Below, piece after piece: positions 1 to 7,725 of a stretch of DNA of 64,000 bases. A model generated the notes under the pieces. That model was not told the DNA's origin. It saw only the letters and a program-made list of their open reading frames with translations, and did no database searches. Both the position numbers and the translations under genes were made by a program. Position 1 is the first letter of the stretch. Each line of letters begins with the position of its first letter. The stretch lies in the NCBI RefSeq assembly GCF_004402495.1, contig NZ_SOFH01000006.1, positions 62,001 through 126,000 of the forward strand, written 5' to 3'. The stretch is from Cryobacterium sp. HLT2-28 (GTDB lineage: Bacteria > Actinomycetota > Actinomycetes > Actinomycetales > Microbacteriaceae).

Positions 1-322
1 CGAGCGTGCTGTGCCCCGCCGTCTCGGCCTGGGCCTGGGCCACCTGCGGGCAGAGCACGATGTCGCCGAGCAGACCGGGCGGGGTCTCCTCGTCTTCGGT
101 GCCCGGGCGGAGCTCGTCCATCGGGAAGCTGAGCACGTCGGTGGGACCTGGTTCGTCCATCCACTGCACGTGCAGCTGCTCCATGGCGCCCTCGTCGACG
201 AGAACGATCGCAAGCTCGGCATCCGGGTGCACGTGCATCGAGTCGAGGGCATAGGCGGCCAGTCGGAGGATGACGGCCTCGTCGACCGGGATGGTGGATT
301 CGTTGTTGATCTCGATGCTCAA
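1..322 (-). CDS. ybeY: Endoribonuclease YbeY, 3' part outside the window
   Basis: Partial gene; about 107 N-terminal residues are visible, beginning MSIEINNES. The family is a zinc-dependent single-strand endoribonuclease needed for 16S rRNA 3' maturation and ribosome quality control. Visible family features are the stretch [18 protein letters not shown] and the following LLGDIVLCP; the metal-binding histidine motif lies beyond base 1. The start is a TTG at 322-320 that overlaps the phoH stop as TTGA, with GGAG about seven bases upstream, so it is probably translationally coupled to phoH. The phoH-ybeY order is the usual actinobacterial one. Confidence 0.93.
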   Translation of the reverse strand, partial: MSIEINNESTIPVDEAVILRLAAYALDSMHVHPDAELAIVLVDEGAMEQLHVQWMDEPGPTDVLSFPMDELRPGTEDEETPPGLLGDIVLCPQVAQAQAETAGHSTL

Positions 323-1416
323 GAGGTGCTCCGTTTCGGAAGGCGGTCGCGTGGGGTGCCGGAGCGGGGTCCGCGCTTGGCGAATTCGTGGGCCTGCTCG
401 CTCTCGTAGCGCTGGGCCTGTTTTTGGGCGTCGTACTCGGTCCAGGCGTCGACGATCCGGCCGACAAGGGAGTGGCGCACGACGTCGGCGCTGGTCAGCC
501 GCACGAAACGGATGTCGTCGACCTGGTCGAGCACGCGGGTGACGAGCCGGAGCCCGCTCGACCCGACGGGCAGGTCGATCTGGGTGATGTCGCCGGTGAC
601 GACCATCTTGGAGCCGAACCCGAGGCGGGTCAGGAACATCTTCATCTGTTCGGGAGTGGTGTTCTGCGCCTCGTCGAGCACGACGAATGAGGAGTTGAGG
701 GTGCGCCCGCGCATGTAGGCGAGCGGCGCCACCTCGATGGTGCCGGAGGCGAGGAGTTTCGGCACCAGTTCCGGGTCCATCATCTCGTTCAGGGCGTCGT
801 AGAGCGGCCGCAGGTACGGGTCGATCTTCTCGGTCAGGCTGCCGGGGAGGAAGCCGAGGCGTTCCCCTGCCTCGACGGCCGGCCTGGTCAGGATGATCCG
901 GTCGACCTCCTTGCGCTGCAACGCCTGGACCGCCTTGGCCATCGCCAGGTAGGTCTTGCCGGTCCCGGCCGGGCCGATCCCGAACACGATCGTCGCCGTG
1001 TCGATGGCGTCGACGTAGTCCTTCTGGCCGAGCGTCTTGGCACGGATGCTCTTTCCCCGGGAGGAGAGGATGGCCGGGCCGAGGCGTTCGGACGGGCTGG
1101 TCGAACTGTCGGCGCCGAGCATTCGCGACGACGAGGTCACCTCGGCCTCGGCGAGGTCGCGCCCGCCGCGGATCATCAGCAGCAGCTCATCGATCAGCCG
1201 GCGGGCGGCCTCGACCTGGCCGGCCTGCCCGGTGAGGGTGATCTCGTTGCCGCGCACGTGCACCGAGACGCCGGGGTGCTCCCGTTCGATGGTGCTGAGG
1301 AGGCGGTCCTGGGCGCCGAGGAGGCGGACCATGGCGATGCCGTCGACCGACACCCGCTCCTCGACCTGGTTCTCGGCCCGGTTCTCGGCGTTGTCGCCGG
1401 CGTCAGCGGAACGCAA
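319..1416 (-). CDS. phoH: PhoH-like ATPase (PhoL type)
   Basis: 365 residues. A KH-like N-terminal region (about 25-85) precedes a PhoH ATPase domain with Walker A GPAGTGKT at 148-155 and a Walker B-like VVLDEAQN later. PhoH-like proteins are cytoplasmic NTPases associated with RNA metabolism; the pairing with ybeY supports a role in rRNA processing. The chosen start is a TTG that overlaps the end of the HIT gene by 14 bases. An internal GTG near residue 23 is an alternative, because the first 20 residues are acidic and not conserved-looking. Family certain, start moderately sure. Confidence 0.93.
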   Translation of the reverse strand: MRSADAGDNAENRAENQVEERVSVDGIAMVRLLGAQDRLLSTIEREHPGVSVHVRGNEITLTGQAGQVEAARRLIDELLLMIRGGRDLAEAEVTSSSRMLGADSSTSPSERLGPAILSSRGKSIRAKTLGQKDYVDAIDTATIVFGIGPAGTGKTYLAMAKAVQALQRKEVDRIILTRPAVEAGERLGFLPGSLTEKIDPYLRPLYDALNEMMDPELVPKLLASGTIEVAPLAYMRGRTLNSSFVVLDEAQNTTPEQMKMFLTRLGFGSKMVVTGDITQIDLPVGSSGLRLVTRVLDQVDDIRFVRLTSADVVRHSLVGRIVDAWTEYDAQKQAQRYESEQAHEFAKRGPRSGTPRDRLPKRSTS

Positions 1417-1795
1417 GGGAGCCCTCCCCGAGCGAGTCGTCCCCGACCGGCGAACCGGGTCCGGGCTGCGCGAGCAGGTGGGCGTGCACGTGGAACACGG
1501 TTTGACCGGCGGCCTGGCCGGTGTTGAAGACCAGGCGGAACTGGCCGTTCGAGCGCTCGGCCGCGATCCCGGCCGCGACCGCGACGAGCTCCGCCAGCAG
1601 CCCTGGGTCCTCGGCCGCGAGCTCGACCACGTTGCGGTACTGCTGGGTCCTGGTGGTGATCACGACGTGCACCGGCGCCTGCGGGGCGATGTCCTCGAAG
1701 GCGATGATCCGGTCGGTTTCGGCGACGATGGTCGCCGGGATTTCGCGCGCGGCGATGCGGCTGAAGAGGGACGGTTCCTGGCCGGGGGAAGTCAT
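1403..1795 (-). CDS. HIT family nucleotide-binding hydrolase
   Basis: 130 residues with the histidine triad HVHAHLL at 102-108 and the preceding NTGQAAGQTVFHVH stretch typical of Hint/HinT proteins. These are purine nucleoside phosphoramidases or dinucleotide hydrolases; the natural substrate here cannot be read from sequence. It begins with ATG about 20 bases downstream of rsmE and overlaps phoH, so it belongs to the hrcA-dnaJ-rsmE-HIT-phoH-ybeY run. Length is normal for the family. Confidence 0.93.
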   Translation of the reverse strand: MTSPGQEPSLFSRIAAREIPATIVAETDRIIAFEDIAPQAPVHVVITTRTQQYRNVVELAAEDPGLLAELVAVAAGIAAERSNGQFRLVFNTGQAAGQTVFHVHAHLLAQPGPGSPVGDDSLGEGSLAFR

Positions 1796-1814
1796 AGCTC
1801 TATCTTAAGCGGCG

Positions 1815-2555
1815 CTACCAGCGGCCGAGGGTTGCGTTGAGGATGGCGAGGGCCGCCGGTCCGGCGGTCGAGGTGCGCAGCACGGTCTCGCCCAGGCGGA
1901 CCCGGGTGGCACCGGCCTGTTCGAGCTGGTCCAGTTCGGCCGTCGAGATGCCGCCCTCGGGCCCGACGACGAGCAGGATGTCCCGGTCGTCGGTGGGGGC
2001 GCCGATTTCGGTGAGCCGGAGCTCCGCGGTCGGCTCGAGCAGGAGCATCCGGGTGCTTCCTGCCAGGGCGGCCAGTTGCCGGGTGCTCGTCAGCCCGGCC
2101 ACCTCCGGCAGCCACGCCCTGATCGACTGTTTGGATGCTTCCCGGACGATGCTCGCCCAGCGAGCCTGGCCCTTCGCGACCTTGGGGCCTTCCCAGCGGG
2201 TGACCGACCGGGACGCGGCCCACGGAATGACGCCGTCGATGCCGAGTTCGGTCGCGGCCTGCACGGCCATCTCGTCGCGGTCGCCCTTGGCCAGGGCCTG
2301 CACGAGCAGGATCCGCGGCGTGCTTGGTTCGACGACGTCGGCCTCATCGACCCGGAAGGTGAGCCGGCCCCCGTCGGCGCCCGTCACGGTGACGTCGAGC
2401 ATCAGGCCGGCGCCGTTCCCGATCCGCAGCCGCTCGCCCGGCCTGACCCGGCTCACCGTGACGGCGTGCCTCGCCTCGGCGCCGTCGATGCTGAGGACGC
2501 TGCCCGGCACGGCGGAGCCGGCGCGCAGGGAATCGTCGATGAAGAAATGCGCCAC
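1815..2555 (-). CDS. rsmE: 16S rRNA (uracil1498-N3)-methyltransferase RsmE
   Basis: 246 residues, normal for RsmE. An N-terminal PUA-like part (1-70) is followed by a SPOUT methyltransferase domain with the SAM-binding knot GPEGG at 198-202 and LGETVLRTSTA at 221-231 near the C-terminus. It methylates U1498 of 16S rRNA with S-adenosylmethionine. The start MAHFFIDDSL lies 6 bases after the dnaJ stop, indicating co-transcription. The dnaJ-rsmE adjacency is common in Gram-positive bacteria. Confidence 0.95.
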   Translation of the reverse strand: MAHFFIDDSLRAGSAVPGSVLSIDGAEARHAVTVSRVRPGERLRIGNGAGLMLDVTVTGADGGRLTFRVDEADVVEPSTPRILLVQALAKGDRDEMAVQAATELGIDGVIPWAASRSVTRWEGPKVAKGQARWASIVREASKQSIRAWLPEVAGLTSTRQLAALAGSTRMLLLEPTAELRLTEIGAPTDDRDILLVVGPEGGISTAELDQLEQAGATRVRLGETVLRTSTAGPAALAILNATLGRW

Positions 2556-2561
2556 GGTCTT

Positions 2562-3671
2562 CTAGCCGCGGAACCGGTCGCGAAGCTTCGAGAAGAGTCC
2601 CTGCTGCACCGCGCTGAGCGTGGGCGCCGGGGACTTGTGCCGGGCGGCGAACGCTTCGATCAGCTCCCGCTCCTTGTGGTCGAGCCTGGTGGGGGTGGCG
2701 ACGTGCACGCCGATCTTGAGGTCGCCGCGCCCGTTGCCGCGCAGCCGGGTGACGCCGCGTTCCTTGATGGTGATGACCTCCGCGCTCTGCACGCCGGCCC
2801 GCACCTCCACCTCGATGTCGCCGTCGAGGGCCTTGACGGTGGCGGTGGTGCCGAGGATCGCGTCCGTCATCGGCACCTCGAGGGTGGCGAGCAGGTCGTC
2901 GCCGTCGCGACTGAAGACGTCGTGGTGGCGCACCTTCATCTCGAGGTACAGGTCACCGTTCGGCCCGCCGGCCGGACCGGCCTCACCGCTGCCGGGCATC
3001 TGCAGGCGCAGGCCGGTGTCGACGCCGGCCGGGATGTCGACCGGGACGGTGCGACGGGCGCGCACGCGCCCCTGGCCCTGGCAGGTGACGCACGGGGTGG
3101 CGATGATGGTGCCGTAGCCGCGGCAGGAGCCGCAGGGGCTCGAGGTCATCACGTTGCCGAGCAGCGAACGCACGGCCCGCTGGATGCTGCCGGTGCCGTG
3201 ACAGATGTCGCAGGTGACCGGCGCGGTTCCCGGCTGGCAGCAGGTGCCGCTGCAGCTCGCGCAGAGGACCGCCGTGTCGACCTCGAGGTCGCGGTGGGTG
3301 CCGAAGATGATCTCGTCGAGGTCGAGCTCGACCCGGATCAGTGCGTCCTGGCCGCGGTCGCGGCGGGACTTGGGGCCGCGGCTGGTGCCGCCGCCGCCGA
3401 AGAAGGTCTCGAAGATGTCGCCGAAGTTGCCGAAGTTGCCCGCGTCGAACCCTCCGCCGGAGCGGCCGTTGCCACCGCGGTCGTAGTTGTCGCGCTGTTT
3501 CGCGTCGCTGAGCACGTCGTAGGCGTGGGTGACCGACTTGAACCGTTCCGACGCATCCGCACCGGGGTTCACGTCGGGGTGCAGCTGCCGGGCGAGGCGC
3601 CGGTAGGCCTTCTTGATTTCATCGGCCGTGGCGTCGCGGGCGACACCGAGTACTTCGTAATGGTCAGCCAA
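2562..3671 (-). CDS. dnaJ: Chaperone protein DnaJ (DnaJ2 type, beside hrcA)
   Basis: 369 residues: J domain 1-65 with HPD at 31-33, Gly/Phe-rich linker 66-98, four-repeat zinc-binding region (cysteine pairs 137/140, 154/157, 180/183, 194/197), then the substrate-binding C-terminal domains. It stimulates DnaK ATPase and delivers unfolded clients. Oddity: the first CxxCxGxG repeat reads CASCSGTC, so its last glycine is cysteine and the repeat is followed by another cysteine. It starts at ATG, 79 bases after the hrcA stop; together with hrcA it should be under CIRCE control. Confidence 0.95.
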   Translation of the reverse strand: MADHYEVLGVARDATADEIKKAYRRLARQLHPDVNPGADASERFKSVTHAYDVLSDAKQRDNYDRGGNGRSGGGFDAGNFGNFGDIFETFFGGGGTSRGPKSRRDRGQDALIRVELDLDEIIFGTHRDLEVDTAVLCASCSGTCCQPGTAPVTCDICHGTGSIQRAVRSLLGNVMTSSPCGSCRGYGTIIATPCVTCQGQGRVRARRTVPVDIPAGVDTGLRLQMPGSGEAGPAGGPNGDLYLEMKVRHHDVFSRDGDDLLATLEVPMTDAILGTTATVKALDGDIEVEVRAGVQSAEVITIKERGVTRLRGNGRGDLKIGVHVATPTRLDHKERELIEAFAARHKSPAPTLSAVQQGLFSKLRDRFRG

Positions 3672-3726
3672 AGCTGGCTCTCCTAGGTCTGTTCGGGTTT
3701 GGATCTGTGGGTGTGTTCGGTGTGGA

Positions 3727-3758
3727 GTCTGGGCTTATTCGATCTGGGGCTTATTCGA
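3727..3758. repeat. 15/16-bp tandem duplication spanning the hrcA stop codon
   Basis: On the minus strand TCGAATAAGCCCCAGA (3758-3743) is followed directly by TCGAATAAGCCCAGA (3742-3728), the same unit with one C fewer. The TAA in the first copy is the hrcA stop; the second copy repeats it out of frame. Seen directly in sequence. Confidence 0.8.
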
Positions 3759-4782
3759 GGATGCGGGACAGGTAGCGGGCGACGGCGCGCACGGCGGCCA
3801 TGTTGTTCGAGTAGTCCATCCGGGTCGGGCCGAGCACGCCCAGCCGGGCGAGGTCCCCGCCCTGTGAGGAATAACCGCTCGTGAGCACGGAGGTCTCGGC
3901 CAGGCCGAACGGCGCGTTCTCGCGGCCGATGCTCACCGATACGCCGTGCTGGTCGGTGGCCATCTCGCCGAAGAGGCGCAGCAGCACGACCTGCTCCTCG
4001 ATGGCCTCGAGCACCGGGTAGATGCTCCCGGTGAAGTCTTCCTCTGTCCTGACCAGGTTCGCCGCCCCGGCCATCACGAGCCGGTCCTGCCGATTGGCGC
4101 CGATCTGGTTGCGCAGGGTGTCCCTGATCAGGTCGACGGCCTCCTGTTGCGGCGCGGGGCCGGGGCCGGAGGCACCCGCGAGGTCGGTCGCGACCAGCGC
4201 CGCCGCGGCCTCGGTCATGCTCAGGCCGATGACCGCGGCGTTGAGCCGGGCCCGGAGGTCGACCAGGACGGGTTCGTCGAGCGGGCGAGGCAGCTCGATC
4301 ACGCGCTGCTCGACCCGGCCCGCGTCGGTGATCAGGATGGAGAGGAGCCGGGTGTCGGAGAGAGGCACGAGTTCGATGTGCCGCACCCTGGCCCGGGACA
4401 GCGACGGGTATTGCACGAGCGCGACCTGGTGGGTGAGCTGGGACAGAAGCCGCACGCTGCGGGACAGCACCTCGTCGAGGTCGGCGGACTGGCCGAGGAA
4501 CGTCTCAATGGCCTGGCGCTGTGCGACGGAGAGGGGACGCAGGTCGGCGAGATGGTCGACGAACACCCGGTAGCCCTTGTCGGTGGGAATCCGGCCGGAG
4601 GAGGTGTGCGGGGCCGCGATCAGCTCCTCTTCCTCAAGGATGGCCATGTCGTTGCGGATGGTGGCCGCGGAGACCCCGAAGGAGTGGCGGTCGACGATGG
4701 ACTTGGACCCGACGGGCTCCCTCGACGCGACATAGTCCTGCACGATCACGCGCAGAACTTCGAGACTGCGATCTGACACCAT
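3751..4782 (-). CDS. hrcA: Heat-inducible transcription repressor HrcA
   Basis: 343 residues from the chosen ATG (MVSDRSLEVLRV); longer readings upstream lack a ribosome site, whereas GGAGG sits 8 bases before this ATG. The N-terminal winged helix contains DYVASREPVGSKSI and SAATIRNDMAILEE, the DNA-recognition region of HrcA; the rest is the GAF-like and dimerisation region. HrcA represses chaperone genes by binding CIRCE and is inactivated on heat shock. It is followed by dnaJ, and a CIRCE-like element lies 41-67 bases upstream, implying autoregulation. Confidence 0.96.
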   Translation of the reverse strand: MVSDRSLEVLRVIVQDYVASREPVGSKSIVDRHSFGVSAATIRNDMAILEEEELIAAPHTSSGRIPTDKGYRVFVDHLADLRPLSVAQRQAIETFLGQSADLDEVLSRSVRLLSQLTHQVALVQYPSLSRARVRHIELVPLSDTRLLSILITDAGRVEQRVIELPRPLDEPVLVDLRARLNAAVIGLSMTEAAAALVATDLAGASGPGPAPQQEAVDLIRDTLRNQIGANRQDRLVMAGAANLVRTEEDFTGSIYPVLEAIEEQVVLLRLFGEMATDQHGVSVSIGRENAPFGLAETSVLTSGYSSQGGDLARLGVLGPTRMDYSNNMAAVRAVARYLSRILE

Positions 4783-4822
4783 GCGAATCGCCTCCTCAGT
4801 CGGTCGCGAGCGCCGGTCTCGG

Positions 4823-4849
4823 CTGGCACTCGGGGTGTTTGACTGCCAA
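4823..4849 (-). promoter_or_regulatory. CIRCE operator upstream of hrcA
   Basis: On the plus strand CTGGCACTC, nine bases, then GACTGCCAA. The actinobacterial CIRCE form is TGGCACTC-N9-GAGTGCCA, so left arm and spacer length are exact and the right arm has one mismatch (GAC for GAG). It overlaps the predicted hrcA start of transcription, fitting repression by HrcA itself. Confidence 0.82.
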
Positions 4850-4877
4850 TCATACCGCCAGCCGCTGGGCGCGTCCC
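4849..4877 (-). promoter_or_regulatory. Candidate hrcA promoter
   Basis: Minus strand: -10 TATGAT at 4854-4849, 17 bases after a weak -35 GGGACG at 4877-4872. The -10 abuts the CIRCE palindrome, so transcription would start inside the operator. The -10 is good; the -35 is weak. Confidence 0.5.
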
Positions 4878-4878
4878 A

Positions 4879-4908
4879 TTGCCCCGTGAGGAATAGGCGC
4901 AGTAGCTT
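4879..4908 (+). promoter_or_regulatory. Candidate promoter of the DUF4870 pair
   Basis: TTGCCC at 4879-4884 and TAGCTT at 4903-4908 separated by 18 bases, 43 bases before the ATG at 4952, which has GAAAGG upstream. It is divergent from and close to the hrcA promoter. Motif match only. Confidence 0.4.
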
Positions 4909-4951
4909 AGGCATGTAATGCACCTCTCCCTGTGCGCTGAAAGGCACGATC

Positions 4952-5404
4952 ATGAGCGATTCCACCGGTCACACCCCCGAAGACCCGAACCTGGGCCAAC
5001 GGCCCCCGCAAGCTCCGTACCAGCCGGCAGCCTCCGCCCCGGTGGCCGCGGCACCGCTCTCCGACGTCGATGACCGCCAGTGGGCGTCCTTCGCCCACCT
5101 CGGCGGAGTGCTCGGTTTCCTGCCGTCGCTGATCATCTGGCTCGTGTTCAAGGACCGCGGCCGGTTCACGGCGGTGGAGGCGAAGGAGGCACTGAACTTC
5201 CAGATCACCCTGTTGATCGGTTATGTCGCCGTCAACATCCTCGCGACCTTCATCGCGATGGTCACGTTCGGCATCGGCGGAGTCCTCGCAGGACTAGCGT
5301 GGGTGCTGTGGGTCGTCGGAGTGATCTTCTCGATCATGGGCTTCCTGAAGGCAAAGGACGGTCAGCACTACCAGTACCCGTTCGCCCTCCGCCTGATCAA
5401 GTAG
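4952..5404 (+). CDS. DUF4870 domain membrane protein (first of two)
   Basis: 150 residues. A Pro/Ala-rich soluble N-terminus (about 1-38) precedes DRQWASFAHLGG and three or four hydrophobic segments, ending in a short basic QYPFALRLIK tail. This matches the DUF4870 (Tic20-like) family, whose function is unknown. The repeated core GGVLGFLPSLIIWLVFKDRG with ALNFQITLLI is shared with the next gene, so the two are tandem paralogues. ATG start with GAAAGG 7 bases upstream. It is divergent from hrcA; no function is proposed. Confidence 0.85.
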   Translation: MSDSTGHTPEDPNLGQRPPQAPYQPAASAPVAAAPLSDVDDRQWASFAHLGGVLGFLPSLIIWLVFKDRGRFTAVEAKEALNFQITLLIGYVAVNILATFIAMVTFGIGGVLAGLAWVLWVVGVIFSIMGFLKAKDGQHYQYPFALRLIK

Positions 5405-5447
5405 TCCAGCCGACGCCCGTCGACCGTCACTGATAGAAGGAGTTCGA

Positions 5448-5819
5448 ATGTCCGCCATGCCCCCACCGGCCAGCCCTTACCAGGCGCCGACCCCCATGAA
5501 TCCGTCCGATGAGAAACTCTGGGCCACCCTGATCCACATCGGTGGAATCCTGTTCGGCTTCCTGCCGGCGCTGATCGGCTACCTGGTACTCAAGGACCGC
5601 GGACCGTTCATCCGTGCGCACACCGCGACGGCGCTGAACTTCCAGATCACGCTTCTCATCGCTTATATCGTCGGTGGAATCCTGACCCTGGTCCTGGTCG
5701 GCTTCCTTGTGCTGTTCGCCGCGTGGATCCTCACGATCGTGTTCGGGATCATGGCGGCCCTGGCCGCCAACAAGGGCGAGTACTACACGTACCCGCTCAC
5801 CATCAAGTTCATCAGCTAG
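5448..5819 (+). CDS. DUF4870 domain membrane protein (second of two)
   Basis: 123 residues; a shorter N-terminal Pro-rich stretch, then SDEKLWATLIHIGGILFGF, a charged KDRGPFIRAHTATALNFQ loop and two long hydrophobic segments, ending YPLTIKFIS. It is a paralogue of the preceding gene, 43 bases downstream with its own AGAAGGAG ribosome site, so likely the same transcript. It ends 23 bases before the converging hemW stop with no obvious terminator between. Function unknown. Confidence 0.85.
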   Translation: MSAMPPPASPYQAPTPMNPSDEKLWATLIHIGGILFGFLPALIGYLVLKDRGPFIRAHTATALNFQITLLIAYIVGGILTLVLVGFLVLFAAWILTIVFGIMAALAANKGEYYTYPLTIKFIS

Positions 5820-5842
5820 GTCGGAGCAGGCTCGAACACCGG

Positions 5843-7069
5843 TCAGTCGGTCAGCAACCGGCGCACGACCGCATCCGCGAGCAGCCGTCCTCTCCGAGTC
5901 AGTTCAATCGACCCGGACAGGGCGGCTTTCGCGTCGATGAGCCCATCCGCGATCAGCCCGGCGACCTCGTGGCGGCCCGGCACGGAGAGCGAAGCGATCG
6001 GGATGCCTTCCCGGATCCGGGTGAGCAGCAGCACGCGCTCGACCTCCCGGGTGGCTGCGTCGAGGGTCTCCCGGCCGGCCGCCGGGGAGTCCCCGGCGAG
6101 GATCCGGTCGGCGTACGCCGACGGATGCTTGACGTTCCACCAGCGCACCCCGCCGACGTGGCTGTGCGCGCCGGGTCCGACGCCCCACCAGTCCTGGCTG
6201 GTCCAATAGGCGAGGTTGTGCCGGGACCGGTGGGCCTCATCCGTCGCCCAGTTGCTGACCTCGTACCAGCCGTAACCGGCGTCGGCGAGCAGCTCGTCGG
6301 CGAGTTCGTAGAACTCGGCCTGCTGGTCTTCGTCGACCGGAACGAGCTCGCCGCGCTTGATCTGCCGGGCGAGCTTGGTGCCCTCCTCGACGATCAGCGA
6401 ATACGCGCTGATGTGGGTCGGCGCCAGGCCGATGGCCTGCTCGAGGCTCGCCCGCCAGTCGGCGAGCGTCTCCCCCGGCGTGCCGTAGATCAGGTCGACG
6501 CTCACGTCGAGTCCGGCGTCACGGGCCCACTGCACGACGAGCGGCACCTTCTCCGGGTCGTGCGTGCGCTCGAGGGTGGCCAGCACGCGCGGAACGGCCG
6601 ACTGCATGCCGAACGAGACCCGGGTGAATCCCGCGGCGGCCAGCCGGGCGAGGTAGGCCGCGTCGACGGAGTCGGGGTTCGCCTCGGTGGTGACCTCGGC
6701 GCCTGCTGCGAGACCCCAGGTGCTGCGCACGGAGTCCAGCATCCGGATCAGGTCGTCGGCCGGCAGCAGGGTCGGCGTGCCGCCGCCGAAGAAGACGGTG
6801 GCCGCCTCACGGGCGGGCATCCCTGACGCGTCCAGGATGCGCCCGGCCGCCTCGACCTCGGTGATCGCCTGGCCGGCGTAGTCGTGCTGGGACGCCCCGC
6901 GCAGTTCGGTGGCCGTGTACGTGTTGAAGTCGCAGTAACCGCAGCGCACCCGGCAGAACGGCACGTGCAGGTAGACGCCGAAGTCACGTCCGGCAGCGCC
7001 GGCCGCCGCCGACTCAGGCAGCAGACCGTCGCGGGGTGCAGGGTCACCGAGGGGAAGGGCGCTGCCCAT
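5843..7069 (-). CDS. hemW: Radical SAM protein HemW (coproporphyrinogen III oxidase-like)
   Basis: 408 residues with the radical-SAM cluster motif CRVRCGYC (Cys 39, 43, 46) inside HVPFCRVRCGYCDFNTY, followed by FFGGGTPTLL and the HemW C-terminal domain. The CxxxCxxC spacing with the extra cysteine missing marks HemW, a haem chaperone, rather than the true anaerobic coproporphyrinogen oxidase HemN. Start ATG lies 4 bases after the DUF1990 stop. Many annotations call it HemN; the haem-insertion role is a family inference, attractive here because the window also encodes cytochrome bd. Confidence 0.92.
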   Translation of the reverse strand: MGSALPLGDPAPRDGLLPESAAAGAAGRDFGVYLHVPFCRVRCGYCDFNTYTATELRGASQHDYAGQAITEVEAAGRILDASGMPAREAATVFFGGGTPTLLPADDLIRMLDSVRSTWGLAAGAEVTTEANPDSVDAAYLARLAAAGFTRVSFGMQSAVPRVLATLERTHDPEKVPLVVQWARDAGLDVSVDLIYGTPGETLADWRASLEQAIGLAPTHISAYSLIVEEGTKLARQIKRGELVPVDEDQQAEFYELADELLADAGYGWYEVSNWATDEAHRSRHNLAYWTSQDWWGVGPGAHSHVGGVRWWNVKHPSAYADRILAGDSPAAGRETLDAATREVERVLLLTRIREGIPIASLSVPGRHEVAGLIADGLIDAKAALSGSIELTRRGRLLADAVVRRLLTD

Positions 7070-7073
7070 CGGG

Positions 7074-7721
7074 TTAGGCCGCGCCGATCGGGTGCAGCGC
7101 GCGCAGGTAGCGTTTCGTGAACTTCGCCTGCTGCAACCGAGCGACGGGCCAGCCGAGCCGGTAGCGCCAGGTGCTCGGCCGGGAGAAGGCGCGGATGGTC
7201 AGCCAGACCGAGTCGTCGTCCCGCTTGTCGACGATGAAGGATTCCTCGCCGCTGGCCGGGTGCCCGACCATGGTGCCGTAGGCGAAGCCGACCCGGTCGG
7301 GCTCGTCGATCACGTAGACGACCCGCACGGGGGCGTCGATGGTGAACGGGCCGACCTTGACGGACAGGTGCGCTGACATGCCGTTGACGATGTACGGGGT
7401 GCCGTCGTCGCCGAACGTCGCCTCGTTCGCCGCGCTCTTCTGGTCCCTGGCGGCCTGGCCGTCGGCGTTGAAGACGAGGCCGGTGTACTGCTCTCCGGTG
7501 CTGCTCAGCAGGTCGGTCACGGTCATCCCGCTCCCCCGCTGCACACCCCAGGTCATCAGCGACTTGGAGGCCAGCTGGAAGCGCTCCTCCCCGCTGCCGA
7601 GGCGTACCGTGCGCTCGATCGGCCGGTAGCCGTTCGGCGGGTAGCGGAGAAGGTCGGGGGCGAGGGTGCCTCCGATGGCCGCGTAGCTCACGGCCGTGTC
7701 GGTGAAGGTGGCGCGTCGCAT
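7074..7721 (-). CDS. DUF1990 family protein
   Basis: 215 residues. It begins MRRATFTDTAVSYAAIGGT and carries the family pattern PPNGYRPIERTVRLGSG, a central VRVVYVIDEPDRVGFAYGTMVGHP and a C-terminal stretch (TIRAFSRPSTW) typical of DUF1990. No catalytic motif is recognisable. It sits between lepA (4 bases upstream) and hemW (4 bases downstream), so it is in the same transcript. Function unknown; the family resembles START-like/SRPBCC lipid-binding folds, but that is not shown here. Confidence 0.82.
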   Translation of the reverse strand: MRRATFTDTAVSYAAIGGTLAPDLLRYPPNGYRPIERTVRLGSGEERFQLASKSLMTWGVQRGSGMTVTDLLSSTGEQYTGLVFNADGQAARDQKSAANEATFGDDGTPYIVNGMSAHLSVKVGPFTIDAPVRVVYVIDEPDRVGFAYGTMVGHPASGEESFIVDKRDDDSVWLTIRAFSRPSTWRYRLGWPVARLQQAKFTKRYLRALHPIGAA

Positions 7722-7725
7722 CCGG

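Noticed and set aside
4783-4965. HrcA extended to 404 residues
   Set aside because: The extension would cover the CIRCE operator and promoter; the ATG at 4782 has a good ribosome site and normal N-terminus.
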